A DNA stretch of 64,000 nt from Streptomyces mirabilis. GTDB taxonomy: Bacteria; Actinomycetota; Actinomycetes; Streptomycetales; Streptomycetaceae. Position 1 is the stretch's first letter. Each line of letters opens with the position of its first letter. Positions 1-7,960 of this stretch are shown one piece after another. Location: the NCBI RefSeq assembly GCF_018310535.1, contig NZ_CP074102.1:8618001-8682000 (forward strand), given 5' to 3'. The notes beneath the pieces are model-generated. The model worked only from the letters and a program-made list of their open reading frames with translations. It ran no database searches and was not told where the DNA came from. The position numbers and the translations under genes were made by a program.

Positions 1-74
1 TCACTGCGACAACCGGCCCACGGGTCGCCGGACTTGGGATCGCAGGGGCACCAGATTGTTGCCTGACGGCAATT

Positions 75-103
75 GTTGTCAAATGACAACGATCGGCTAC
101 GGT
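75..103 (+). promoter_or_regulatory. Candidate promoter with embedded palindrome
   Basis: The arms GTTGTCA (75-81) and TGACAAC (84-90) form an inverted repeat with a 2-nt spacer. The left arm contains TTGTCA (76-81), which with TACGGT (98-103) gives a -35/-10 pair at 16 nt spacing. A repressor bound to the palindrome would cover the -35 box. It lies about 130 nt upstream of the STAS gene, its likely target. The regulator is unknown. Confidence 0.4.
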
Positions 104-231
104 AGGGCCTGACACCGTTCTATCGCGGCGTTGTGGCGCACCGTCCCCATGCGGTTACCCCACTCTCCGTGGATTCGACAACATTTCGAGGGATCGCTGT
201 GCATTCAGGCCGGAGTCCAGGTCAGGCGGCC

Positions 232-561
232 ATGTCGCTGTCCACGCGCGAGGCCGGTCGGTCGACCGTCATCGCGGTCCGCGGCGAGATGGATCTCGAC
301 AACGCGGGCGAGCTCGACGAGGCCCTCGCGGCGGCGGGCCGGGCCTGCCCGGGTGCGGTGGTCCTCGACCTGGCCGCGGTGACCTTCCTGGACTCGACCA
401 CGATCAACGTCGTCCTGCGGGCCCATGGGGTGCTCGGCCCGCGGCTCCGGCTGGCCGCTCTCTCACCCTTCGTGGAGCGGGTGCTGGGCCTCACCGGCAT
501 CTCGGACCTGCTGCCGGTCTTCCCCACTGTGGGGGAGGCACTGGAGGCCGATGCGGTCTGA
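232..561 (+). CDS. STAS-domain anti-sigma factor antagonist
   Basis: This 109-aa protein is a single STAS domain, the fold of SpoIIAA/RsbV anti-anti-sigma factors, which bind an RsbW-type kinase and free its sigma factor. The signature stretch FLDSTTINVVL carries the phosphorylatable serine at about S55, so phospho-control looks intact. ATG 232 gives the usual family length; an in-frame GTG at 133 would add 33 residues not resembling the domain. An RsbW-like kinase gene (1335) and two PP2C phosphatases (1856 and 23123) are in the same window, so all partner-switch components are present. Which kinase it pairs with is inference. Confidence 0.85.
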   Translation: MSLSTREAGRSTVIAVRGEMDLDNAGELDEALAAAGRACPGAVVLDLAAVTFLDSTTINVVLRAHGVLGPRLRLAALSPFVERVLGLTGISDLLPVFPTVGEALEADAV

Positions 562-568
562 GAGCGCG

Positions 569-1099
569 TCAGGCGGACCGCTCGGGCGACACGGGTGTCC
601 CCGGCCTGTGCTCCGGATGCCCGTGCGCCAGCGATGGGCCGAGCGACCGCAGCGCGGCCAGCAGCCCGCTCAGATCGGACTCCGGCATGCGCAGCAGGGC
701 GTCCTTGATCCAGGCGGTGCGCTGTTCCCGCACCCGGTCGAGGGCGGACCGGCCGCGGCCGGTCAGACTCAGGCCGACGCCCCTGCGGTCCTCGGTGCGC
801 GGCGAACGGGCCAGCAGTCCGGCTTCTTCGAGCGTGTCGCACACCCGGCTCGCCCGGGAGCGGCTGATCTGCGCCCGCTCGGCGAGCGCCGCGAGCGTCA
901 GACCGGGATCCGTGCCCACCAGGGTCAGGGCGCGCAGCAGCGGCGGCGACAGTCTGCTGTCGACCGCGACCGCCGTACGCGCCGACACGGAGACCAGGAT
1001 CTCGGCCGCGGCGGCGAGCCGGTCGGCGGCCTGGAGCAGGGCGTTGTCCCGTTCCCGGGGCGGTATGTCGTCCCGTACTTCGGGGTCCTGTCCGTCCAT
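569..1099 (-). CDS. MarR family transcriptional regulator
   Basis: The 176-aa product has the MarR winged helix: LTLAALAERAQISRSRASRV as helix-turn-helix, then the wing ARSPRTEDRRGVGLSLT. Such proteins are dimeric regulators, often ligand-responsive. It converges on the STAS gene with 7 nt between stop codons and is divergent from the RsbW-like gene, so it may regulate that promoter. ATG 1099 (MDGQDPEV) gives a normal family length; ATG 1144 is an alternative. No binding site could be assigned from sequence alone. Confidence 0.82.
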   Translation of the reverse strand: MDGQDPEVRDDIPPRERDNALLQAADRLAAAAEILVSVSARTAVAVDSRLSPPLLRALTLVGTDPGLTLAALAERAQISRSRASRVCDTLEEAGLLARSPRTEDRRGVGLSLTGRGRSALDRVREQRTAWIKDALLRMPESDLSGLLAALRSLGPSLAHGHPEHRPGTPVSPERSA

Positions 1100-1240
1100 C
1101 CGCCCGCGCCCCTTGCTCGCACCGAGAACTCGGTGACCGGTCATGCCTCGCCTGGTGGCCCTGCCCGGCCGCGTCGGGATGACACCGTTCCCTTGTGGGA
1201 ATCGTGTGCGGAAGCCATCGGGACGAGGGAATATCGGGGT

Positions 1241-1265
1241 GACTGTGGAGGGCTGCACGGGGTAC
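1241..1265 (+). promoter_or_regulatory. Possible SigB-like promoter
   Basis: GACT (1241-1244), 15 nt, then GGGTAC (1260-1265) fits the Streptomyces stress-sigma pattern GNNT-N14-16-GGGTAC. It ends 69 nt upstream of the RsbW-like gene, so that gene may be controlled by the sigma factor class it regulates. The -35 part is weakly informative, so this is a suggestion only. Confidence 0.35.
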
Positions 1266-1334
1266 GAGCACTTCTGCAGCAGCAGCGTCCGGACGCGGAA
1301 TGTCCCGACGTACCGGCATCCGAAAGAGAACCAC

Positions 1335-1787
1335 ATGATCGAGCGCTTGGACGGAGCGGTGATACCGACTGGGTTCGACGTGCCCGTGGAACCGCTTCGG
1401 CGGGCGGCGCACTACACCGGCGAGCCGGGGTGCATCGCCGAAGCGCGCCACTTCGCCGAGCTGTTCCTCGAACAGCTCCGTTCGGAGTGGTGTGCCGAGA
1501 TCGGCGAGCGGGCCACCGGCGACCTCCTGCTGGTCGTCAGCGAGCTGGTCACCAACGCGGACCGGCACAGCCACGGGCCGTACATCCTGGAACTGGAGGG
1601 AACCGACACCTCCGTGACCGTCATCGTGTACGACAGCAGCGCCGCCCTGCCCCGGCGCTATCCGCGGGATCCCGAACGCGTGGGGCGGCACGGCCTGGAG
1701 ATCGTGCACGCGCTCGCGACGGAGGTGACCGTCGGGCGGGTGCCGGTCGGAAAGTGCGTCAAGGCCCGGCTCGCCCTGCGCCGTTGA
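1335..1787 (+). CDS. RsbW-like ATP-binding anti-sigma/regulatory kinase
   Basis: This 150-aa protein is a stand-alone HATPase_c domain of the RsbW/SpoIIAB type that is abundant in Streptomyces. Visible motifs are the N box SELVTNADRHS, a G1-like YDSSAALPRR and the G2 segment GRHGLEIVHALA. The family binds a sigma factor or a STAS protein and can phosphorylate the STAS serine. ATG 1335 follows GAAAGAGAA at 9-10 nt. It is flanked by a STAS gene and by a receiver-PP2C phosphatase, which supports a partner-switching role in stress signalling. Confidence 0.82.
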   Translation: MIERLDGAVIPTGFDVPVEPLRRAAHYTGEPGCIAEARHFAELFLEQLRSEWCAEIGERATGDLLLVVSELVTNADRHSHGPYILELEGTDTSVTVIVYDSSAALPRRYPRDPERVGRHGLEIVHALATEVTVGRVPVGKCVKARLALRR

Positions 1788-1855
1788 CCCGGAGCGACGT
1801 ACCAGTAGGCTCACAGCCGACCATGGTCGGCGTGGGTCACCCGAGGGGGGCGAGC

Positions 1856-3094
1856 GTGGCGGATCGCCTGCCGCGGACAGGTGAACGAGGCGCGGTGCCC
1901 CGGCAAGGGAGTTCGGATCCCCGCTGGGCCCTGGACGCCACCGCGGTACTGCTGCTGGTCGAGGACGACGCCGGAGACGCGCTGCTGGTGCGGGAGGTGC
2001 TGGCCGACAGCGGACTGCCGATGGAGGTCACCTGGTGCAAGTCCCTCGCCGAGGCACGTGTGTTCCTCGATGCCTCGCCGTACTCCGTGTGCGTCCTGCT
2101 GGACCTGCATCTGCCCGACACCCACGGACTCGGCGCGGTCCGGCTGGTGCGTGACGCCGCGCCCGACGCGGCCGTCGTGGTGCTCACCGGAGTCGCCGAG
2201 AACGAGGCCGGGCTCGCCGCGGTGGCCGAAGGAGCGCAGGACTTCCTCGCCAAGGACGGCCTGGACGCCGAGGCGCTCAGCCGCGCGGTCCGGTACGCCC
2301 TGCAGCGCAAGCAGGTGGAGCGTTCGGGCGCCGAACTCCAGGCGAGCCGGCTGCTGGCCCGGGAGAACGCGCGCCTGGAGCGCGGACTGCTGCCCACGCC
2401 CCTGCTGCGGGGCGCCGGTTGCCAGGTGGCGTCGCGTTACACCCCGGGACGGGACCACGCCCTGCTCGGCGGCGACTTCTTCGACGTCGTCGAGAGCGAG
2501 GACGGCACCGTGCACGCGGTGATCGGGGACGTCTCCGGCCACGGCGCGGCGGAGGCCGCGCTCGGCGTCTGTCTGCGGGTGGCCTGGCGGGCCGCCGTGC
2601 TCTCCGGATGCGTGGGCGCGCGCCAACTCGAGCTTCTGGAGGAGATCATCGGCGCCGAGCGCGCCGCGGACTACATCTTCGCCACCCTCACCGTCCTGCG
2701 GATCGCCAAGGACCGCAGCCGCATGAGCGTGATCCGCGCCGGACACCCGGGACTGCTCGTGAGCACCTCGCGCGGCATCGAGCTGTTCGAGCCGGCCCCA
2801 GGCCCCGCGCTCGGACTGCTGCCGGGCCGGGCCCGCTGGCCGGAGACCGAGCTGCCCGCGCACGACATCAGCGCCGTGACGCTGTTCACCGACGGCCTCT
2901 TCGAGGGCGTCGTGGCCCCGGCCCGGCGGCTCGGAGAGGAAGGACTGCTCGCGGTGGCGAGGAAACACCAGGCCCTGCGCGGGCGGCCGTTCGTCGACGC
3001 GGTGGTCGAGGACGTCGCCGCGCTGACCGCCTCCCACGGCGGACTCGCCGACGACGTGGCCGTCCTGCACCTGGCGACGAACGGAATGTCATGA
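1856..3094 (+). CDS. Receiver-PP2C (SpoIIE-type) phosphatase
   Basis: This 412-aa protein has an N-terminal receiver domain (acidic pair in VEDDAGDA, phospho-acceptor D in LLDLHLPDT, conserved K in FLAKDG), a short coiled linker, and a PP2C/SpoIIE phosphatase domain with GGDFFDVV, IGDVSGHGAAEAA, RAGHPG, LFTDGLFEG and a terminal DDVAVL. It probably dephosphorylates a STAS antagonist when its receiver is phosphorylated by the kinase encoded next. GTG 1856 is preferred because GAGGGGGG lies 5 nt upstream; ATG 1823 is an alternative. Its stop overlaps the next start (ATGA), implying translational coupling. Confidence 0.88.
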   Translation: MADRLPRTGERGAVPRQGSSDPRWALDATAVLLLVEDDAGDALLVREVLADSGLPMEVTWCKSLAEARVFLDASPYSVCVLLDLHLPDTHGLGAVRLVRDAAPDAAVVVLTGVAENEAGLAAVAEGAQDFLAKDGLDAEALSRAVRYALQRKQVERSGAELQASRLLARENARLERGLLPTPLLRGAGCQVASRYTPGRDHALLGGDFFDVVESEDGTVHAVIGDVSGHGAAEAALGVCLRVAWRAAVLSGCVGARQLELLEEIIGAERAADYIFATLTVLRIAKDRSRMSVIRAGHPGLLVSTSRGIELFEPAPGPALGLLPGRARWPETELPAHDISAVTLFTDGLFEGVVAPARRLGEEGLLAVARKHQALRGRPFVDAVVEDVAALTASHGGLADDVAVLHLATNGMS

Positions 3095-4749
3095 CCCGTA
3101 CGCCGAACGCCCCGGGACCGGACCCTACGGCGAACACCCCCGGGGACGGAAAGCCCACACGCGTCGCGCGGCTGACCGTGCAGGGCTGGATCCATGTGGT
3201 GCTGGCCGCCAACGTGCTGCTGGTGATCGTCTTCGCCGTGTCCGGCGGGGTCCTCCAGGCCCGCGCCGACGACCGCACCGATCTGCTCACCGACCGCATC
3301 CAGCCGGCCCGTGCCACCGCCTACCAGCTGGAGACCTCGCTGGTGGACCAGGAGACGGGCGTACGCGGCTACGTACTGAGCAGGGACTCCGGTTTCCTCG
3401 ATCCCTACGCGTCGGGAGTACGGGACGAGAAGACCTTCGAGGCCCGCCTGGCGGCGCAACTCGCCGACCACACCCGGATCGCCGCGGACCTGAAGGCGGC
3501 CGGGCGCCTCAGTGACTCCTGGCGCCGCGACTACGCCGAGCCGCTGATCAAGGCGGCCCGCACGCCCGGCGGCGCCAAAGCCCCCTCCCTGGAGGCGAGC
3601 AAGGCCAGATTCGACGCGATCCGGGGTCAACTCGCCACCCTGCAGAAGGACATCCAGCAGCTGCGCGACCGGACCCGCGCCTCGGCCGACGACAGCCGTC
3701 GGTCCCGCAACCTCCTCTTCCTCGGCATGCTCGCCGCCTTCCTGGCGAGCGGCGTCGCGCTGACCCTGCTGCTGCACCGGATCGTGGGGCGTCCCCTGCG
3801 GGTCCTGGAAGCGGCCTCGGTGGACGTCAGCGGCGGCGCGTTCGAGCGCAGGATCCGGCTCGACGGGCCGCGCGACCTGGAGAGGGTGGCCCGGGCCGTC
3901 GAGGAGATGCGCCGCCGCATCGTCGAGGAACTCTCCGCCTCCCAGGCCCGTGAGGTCCTTCTGGAGCGGCAAGCCGAGGAACTCGACACCCAGACCCTGG
4001 AACTGAAGCGCTCGAACGCGGAGCTGGAGCAGTTCGCCTACGTCGCCTCGCACGATCTGCAGGAACCCCTGCGCAAGGTCGCGTCCTTCTGCCAGCTCCT
4101 GGAGAAACGGTACGGCGACCAACTGGACGACCGGGCCAAGCAGTACATCGACTTCGCCGTCGACGGCGCCAAACGCATGCAGATCCTCATCAACGACCTG
4201 CTGACCTTCTCCCGCGTCGGCCGCGTCGGCGAGGCGCAGGTCCCCGTCGCGCTCGACGACGTACTGGACCGGGCACTCGGCAACCTCAGCGTGGTCCTGG
4301 AGGAGACGGGTGCGCGTGTCGTGCGTGAGGGGCCGCTGCCCAACGTGACGGGCGACACCACCACCCTCACCATGCTCTGGCAGAACCTGATCGGCAACGC
4401 CGTGAAGTTCCGCCACCCCGACCGGTCGCCCGAGATCGCCGTCCGCTGCGAGGCGGAGCCGGAGGAGGGACAGTGGCGGCTGGTCGTACGGGACAACGGC
4501 ATAGGCATCGAACCCGAGTTCAGGGAGAAGGTCTTCGTCATCTTCCAGCGACTGCACGGCCGCGACGAGTACGAGGGCACGGGGATCGGCCTTGCCGTGT
4601 GCCGCAAGATCGTCGAGCATCACGGGGGTGCCATCACCCTGGACGGCACCGCCGGTGCGGGCACGCGCGTGTCCTTCACCCTGCCCATGGCGCGAACGGA
4701 ACCCGACCCCGGGGAGGCAGTACGCCCACCCGAAGGAGCACACACGTGA
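3091..4749 (+). CDS. CHASE3-HAMP sensor histidine kinase, phytochrome-like
   Basis: This 552-aa membrane kinase has TM1 at about residues 31-53, an extracytoplasmic CHASE3 segment containing LVDQETGVRGYVLS, TM2 at about 206-230, a HAMP linker, a coiled coil, and a HisKA domain with the phospho-acceptor near H321 (ASHDLQEPLRK). The HATPase domain shows QNLIGNAVKF, DNGIGIE and GTGIGLAVCRKIVEHHGG. The HisKA resembles the phytochrome-type class that pairs with small Rcp1-like regulators, and such a regulator is encoded immediately downstream. It overlaps the upstream phosphatase gene by 4 nt. The signal sensed is unknown. Confidence 0.88.
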   Translation: MTRTPNAPGPDPTANTPGDGKPTRVARLTVQGWIHVVLAANVLLVIVFAVSGGVLQARADDRTDLLTDRIQPARATAYQLETSLVDQETGVRGYVLSRDSGFLDPYASGVRDEKTFEARLAAQLADHTRIAADLKAAGRLSDSWRRDYAEPLIKAARTPGGAKAPSLEASKARFDAIRGQLATLQKDIQQLRDRTRASADDSRRSRNLLFLGMLAAFLASGVALTLLLHRIVGRPLRVLEAASVDVSGGAFERRIRLDGPRDLERVARAVEEMRRRIVEELSASQAREVLLERQAEELDTQTLELKRSNAELEQFAYVASHDLQEPLRKVASFCQLLEKRYGDQLDDRAKQYIDFAVDGAKRMQILINDLLTFSRVGRVGEAQVPVALDDVLDRALGNLSVVLEETGARVVREGPLPNVTGDTTTLTMLWQNLIGNAVKFRHPDRSPEIAVRCEAEPEEGQWRLVVRDNGIGIEPEFREKVFVIFQRLHGRDEYEGTGIGLAVCRKIVEHHGGAITLDGTAGAGTRVSFTLPMARTEPDPGEAVRPPEGAHT

Positions 4750-5189
4750 GCACCCCCGTCGAACCCATCCAGGTCCTGCTCGTCGAGGACGACCCCGGCG
4801 ACGAGCTGATGACCCGCGAGGCGTTCGAGGACAACAAGATCCGCAATACCCTGCACGTGGTACGGGACGGCGAGGAGGCCCTCGACTTCCTCTACCGCAC
4901 CAACCAGCACACCGGGGCACCGCGCCCCGACCTGATCCTCCTCGACCTCAACCTGCCCAAGTACGACGGGCGCCAGGTCCTGGAGCGGATCAAGTCCGAC
5001 GACGATCTGGCCCACATCCCCGTCGTCGTCCTCACCACCTCCTCCGCCGAGGAGGACATCCTGCGCAGCTACAAACTGCACGCGAACGCCTATGTGACCA
5101 AGCCGGTCGACCTCGACCAGTTCATCTCCGCCGTCCGCCAGATCGACGACTTCTTCGTGACCGTGGTGAAGTTGCCCAAGACCACCTGA
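4746..5189 (+). CDS. Single-domain response regulator, Rcp1-like
   Basis: This 147-aa protein is a receiver domain with no output domain. It has VEDDPGDE as the acidic pair, LLDLNLPKYDG around the phospho-Asp, VLTTSS, and the conserved lysine in YVTKPVD. The GDE and long beta3-alpha3 region match Rcp1-type regulators that work with phytochrome-like kinases. GTG 4746 overlaps the kinase stop codon. With no DNA-binding domain it may act by protein contact or as a phosphate relay towards the receiver-PP2C protein. Confidence 0.88.
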   Translation: MSTPVEPIQVLLVEDDPGDELMTREAFEDNKIRNTLHVVRDGEEALDFLYRTNQHTGAPRPDLILLDLNLPKYDGRQVLERIKSDDDLAHIPVVVLTTSSAEEDILRSYKLHANAYVTKPVDLDQFISAVRQIDDFFVTVVKLPKTT

Positions 5190-5300
5190 CCGCCGCCCCG
5201 GCCGGGGTCCATGAATGCGCGAACTCGGGGAACAGGGACAACGGCGGCACAACCTTGCCGACCAGGAGATCTGTTGTCGAGACGCGAGGGTGGGCCTGTG

Positions 5301-6746
5301 ATGAGAAGGCGTGGGGCGGGGCGACGGACAAGCGGCGGCACGCCGTGGCGACCGGGTGGGGCGGCCACGGGACCGGCCGGGCCCTCCGGATGGCGGCGGA
5401 CCGTGGCGGGCGGACTCGTGTGGGGCGCCGCCGCCGCGGCCCTCGGCGCGTCAGGGAACCGGACCGCGCGCCGGGCCGCGCTGCGCGGCATCGGCACCGT
5501 CGCCATCGCCTCGGCCGTGACCCGCGTGCTGGCGCGCCCGGCGGCCCGCAAGGCACAGCCGCTCGACGCGGCCGGCCGAGTCGCGTCGGCCGCCGCGTTC
5601 GCCGCCGGTGTCCTGCTCGAAGCGCCCCGGTACGGCCTGTTCGCGGTGCCCGGCGCCGCGGCACTGACCGTGGCCCGCACGCGCTCGGGGGCCCGGCGCC
5701 CGGGCGACATGGCCGTGGGCGTCGCGATCGGCGTCGGCGCAGCCGCGCTGACCGCCCGCTGGTGGCCCGTCAAACCGGAGGCGGCGGCCGCGGCGGCACC
5801 CCCGCGGCGGCCCGCTCCCGCGCTGCCCGGGGGCGCCGGACTGCACATCGTGGTCAACCCGTCCTCCGGGCTCTCGTGGAGCGCCGACACCCCCGACGCG
5901 AGCGCGTATCTGCGCGCCGCGCTGCCCAAGGCCGAGATCACGGTGCCGCAGGAGGACCAGGACCTGGTGGAACTCCTGGAACAGGCCGCCCGGCGGGCCA
6001 AGGACGAGGGCGGCGCCCTCGGCGCCTGCGGCGGCGACGGCACGATCAACGCCGCGACGGAGATCGCCGCCCGGCTCGGCCTGCCGCTCGCGGTGTTCCC
6101 CGGCGGCACCTTCAACCACTTCGCCGTCGACCTCGGCAACCAGACCCTGGAGGACGTCGTACGAGCCGTGCAGGCGGGCGACGCGGTCGTCACGGACCTC
6201 GGGCGAGCCCGCGCCCCCGGCGGACCGGAGCAGGTGTTCCTCAACACCTTCAGCCTCGGCGTCTACTCGGATCTGGTGGGGGCCCGGGAGAAGCTGGAGC
6301 AGCGGATCGGGAAGTGGCCCGCGCTGGTGGTCGGACTGGCCAGGGTCCTCGCCAAGGGCAGCCCCGTGACCGTCTCGGTCAACGGCCGCCCCAAGCGACT
6401 GTGGCTCCTCTTCGCGGGCAACGGCATCTACCACCCCGCCGGATTCGCCCCCAATTACCGCACCCAACTCGACGACGGACTGCTCGACGTCCGTGCCGTC
6501 GACGCTGGCACCCCGCTGGCCAGGACCCGGCTGCTGCTCGCCGTCCTGACCGGCACCCTGCACAACAGCCGGGTCCTCACCACGGCGCAGGTGCGGAGCC
6601 TGCGGCTCGAAGTGCTGCACGGCGACCCGCGGTTCTCGTACGACGGCGAAGTGACCCGGGTCGCGGAGCCGAGGCTGGTGCTCGACAAACTGACACGGGC
6701 AGTGACGCTGTACCGGCCCGCGGAGAAGGACCAGTGGCTGCGGTGA
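5301..6746 (+). CDS. Diacylglycerol-kinase-like lipid kinase with degenerate PAP2 N-terminus
   Basis: The C-terminal half of this 481-aa protein is a DAGK/YegS catalytic domain: HIVVNPSSG at its start, GACGGDGTINAA near residue 245 (nucleotide-binding GGDGT), FPGGTFNHFA and a terminal FSYDGE. It probably phosphorylates a lipid such as diacylglycerol at the membrane. The N-terminal 170 residues are hydrophobic and align with the PAP2 half of known Streptomyces PAP2-DAGK fusions, but the phosphatase motifs (KX6RP, PSGH, SRX5HX3D) are absent: LDAAGRVASAAAF stands where PSGH is expected. Lipid phosphatase activity is therefore unlikely. GTG 5298 is an equally possible start. Confidence 0.85.
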   Translation: MRRRGAGRRTSGGTPWRPGGAATGPAGPSGWRRTVAGGLVWGAAAAALGASGNRTARRAALRGIGTVAIASAVTRVLARPAARKAQPLDAAGRVASAAAFAAGVLLEAPRYGLFAVPGAAALTVARTRSGARRPGDMAVGVAIGVGAAALTARWWPVKPEAAAAAAPPRRPAPALPGGAGLHIVVNPSSGLSWSADTPDASAYLRAALPKAEITVPQEDQDLVELLEQAARRAKDEGGALGACGGDGTINAATEIAARLGLPLAVFPGGTFNHFAVDLGNQTLEDVVRAVQAGDAVVTDLGRARAPGGPEQVFLNTFSLGVYSDLVGAREKLEQRIGKWPALVVGLARVLAKGSPVTVSVNGRPKRLWLLFAGNGIYHPAGFAPNYRTQLDDGLLDVRAVDAGTPLARTRLLLAVLTGTLHNSRVLTTAQVRSLRLEVLHGDPRFSYDGEVTRVAEPRLVLDKLTRAVTLYRPAEKDQWLR

Positions 6747-6756
6747 AGGGGCTGAA

Positions 6757-6792
6757 GGGTCGGGTGGGCTCGCTCGCGGGCCCGCCCGACCC
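6757..6792 (+). terminator. Hairpin terminator after the lipid kinase gene
   Basis: A 13-bp stem (6757-6769 with 6780-6792, one T-G pair) closes a 10-nt loop just after the kinase stop. There is no T-tract, as is common in Streptomyces. Confidence 0.6.
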
Positions 6793-6855
6793 GGTTCAGA
6801 TCACTCACTGAGCTCGGACACCAGGGCTGCTTGGGCACCAGGTCCGCACCTCGGG

Positions 6856-7083
6856 TCAGGTGGCGAGGACGGAGTCGTCCATCGTGCGGGCTCCGGGCAG
6901 CCGGTGGCGGGCCGCGACGAGCGCCGCGTCCACGTCCCTCGTACCGGTCGAGACGCACAGCGTGTAGGCCACGTCGTCCATGCGCCGCCGGACTTCCGTA
7001 CCGCCGTCCTCGGCGTGCAGCGTGCGCAGGGTGACGTACTGCTCGACGAGGTTGCGCAGTACCGCGGGGTGGGCCATCAGCAC
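6856..7083 (-). CDS. DUF5133 domain-containing small protein
   Basis: This 75-aa protein matches the Streptomyces DUF5133 family, with the stretches HPAVLRNLVEQYVTLR and DDVAYTLCVSTGTRDV. The function of the family is unknown; members are small, soluble and often near sigma-factor regulatory genes. GTG 7083 follows GGAGG at 6 nt, so it is preferred over the in-frame ATG at 7077. It stands alone on the minus strand, convergent with the lipid kinase gene and divergent from the DinB gene. Confidence 0.8.
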   Translation of the reverse strand: MLMAHPAVLRNLVEQYVTLRTLHAEDGGTEVRRRMDDVAYTLCVSTGTRDVDAALVAARHRLPGARTMDDSVLAT

Positions 7084-7276
7084 AGGGGTCCTCCGGTGGG
7101 GTGAGCCGACACGTCGGTCTTGCCGGTGATCGTTTCTCGTCCCGGCTACCCGGTTCCTCCCGATGTACGCGGGCCCGGTCCGTGCCGACCGCCGGCCATC
7201 ACGGGCGACTTGACACCGTTTCGGTCAGGCGAAAAATCGGTGGCGGATCCCGGTCGGCGCGCCGATGCTCACAGGC

Positions 7277-7873
7277 ATGGCCGACACCACACTTCCCCAG
7301 CCTCCCCAGTCCGGGAACACCCCGTCCGAGCGGACCTTCGGCTGGTGGGACATGTTCGTGCACCCGGACGACGATCCGCGCTCCGACGGGGGGTTCGTGG
7401 GGGAGCGGGACACGCTCGTCGGGTATCTGCGCGACCAGCGACTGACGCTGGAGATGAAGTGCGCCGGTCTGGACGCCGAGGCGATGGCCCGGCGTTCCGT
7501 CGAGCCCTCGAACATGTCGCTGCTCGGGCTGGTGCGTCATCTGGCGGGGGTCGAACAGGCCTGGTTCCGCGGGGTGCTGGCCGGCCAGGACGCGCCGCGG
7601 CACTACCGCTCGGACGGCGACCCGAACGGCGACTTCAACGGCGCGGTGCCCGACCCCGAGGTGGTGGCGGATGCCTGGGACACCTGGCGCTCCGAGGTGG
7701 CCTTCGCCGAGCGGTTCGTGGACGAGGCCCGCGACCTCGACATCACCGGCACTCACGACGACGAGCCGATCGCGCTGCGGGAAGTGCTGGTCCACCTGAT
7801 CGAGGAGTACGCCCGGCACAACGGCCACGCTGACTTCCTGCGCGAGCGGATCGACGGGCGGGTCGGGCAGTGA
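7277..7873 (+). CDS. DinB/DUF664 family protein
   Basis: This protein of about 198 aa is a four-helix-bundle DinB-like enzyme of the DUF664 (mycothiol-dependent) group. The metal-site histidines are expected in LVRHLAGVEQAWF and near the C-terminus in LIEEYARHNGHADFLRE, and both segments are present. Family members conjugate or transfer mycothiol, or are uncharacterised thiol-dependent enzymes. ATG 7277 is chosen; ATG 7265 is in frame. A 10-mer shared with two upstream signalling promoters occurs at 7211-7220. Confidence 0.82.
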   Translation: MADTTLPQPPQSGNTPSERTFGWWDMFVHPDDDPRSDGGFVGERDTLVGYLRDQRLTLEMKCAGLDAEAMARRSVEPSNMSLLGLVRHLAGVEQAWFRGVLAGQDAPRHYRSDGDPNGDFNGAVPDPEVVADAWDTWRSEVAFAERFVDEARDLDITGTHDDEPIALREVLVHLIEEYARHNGHADFLRERIDGRVGQ

Positions 7874-7960
7874 CGGGCGGGTGACGCGCCTCGATTCCCC
7901 CGAGAGCGGAATGCCGAGCCGGGCCCTTTCCTGGCGGGTCGGGGCTTCTAGGCTGAAGGG

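Noticed and set aside
222..1814. Long minus-strand open frame of about 530 codons over the STAS-MarR-RsbW region
   Set aside because: It is a shadow of real genes on both strands in high-GC DNA; its sequence is low-complexity Arg/Pro/Ala without motifs.
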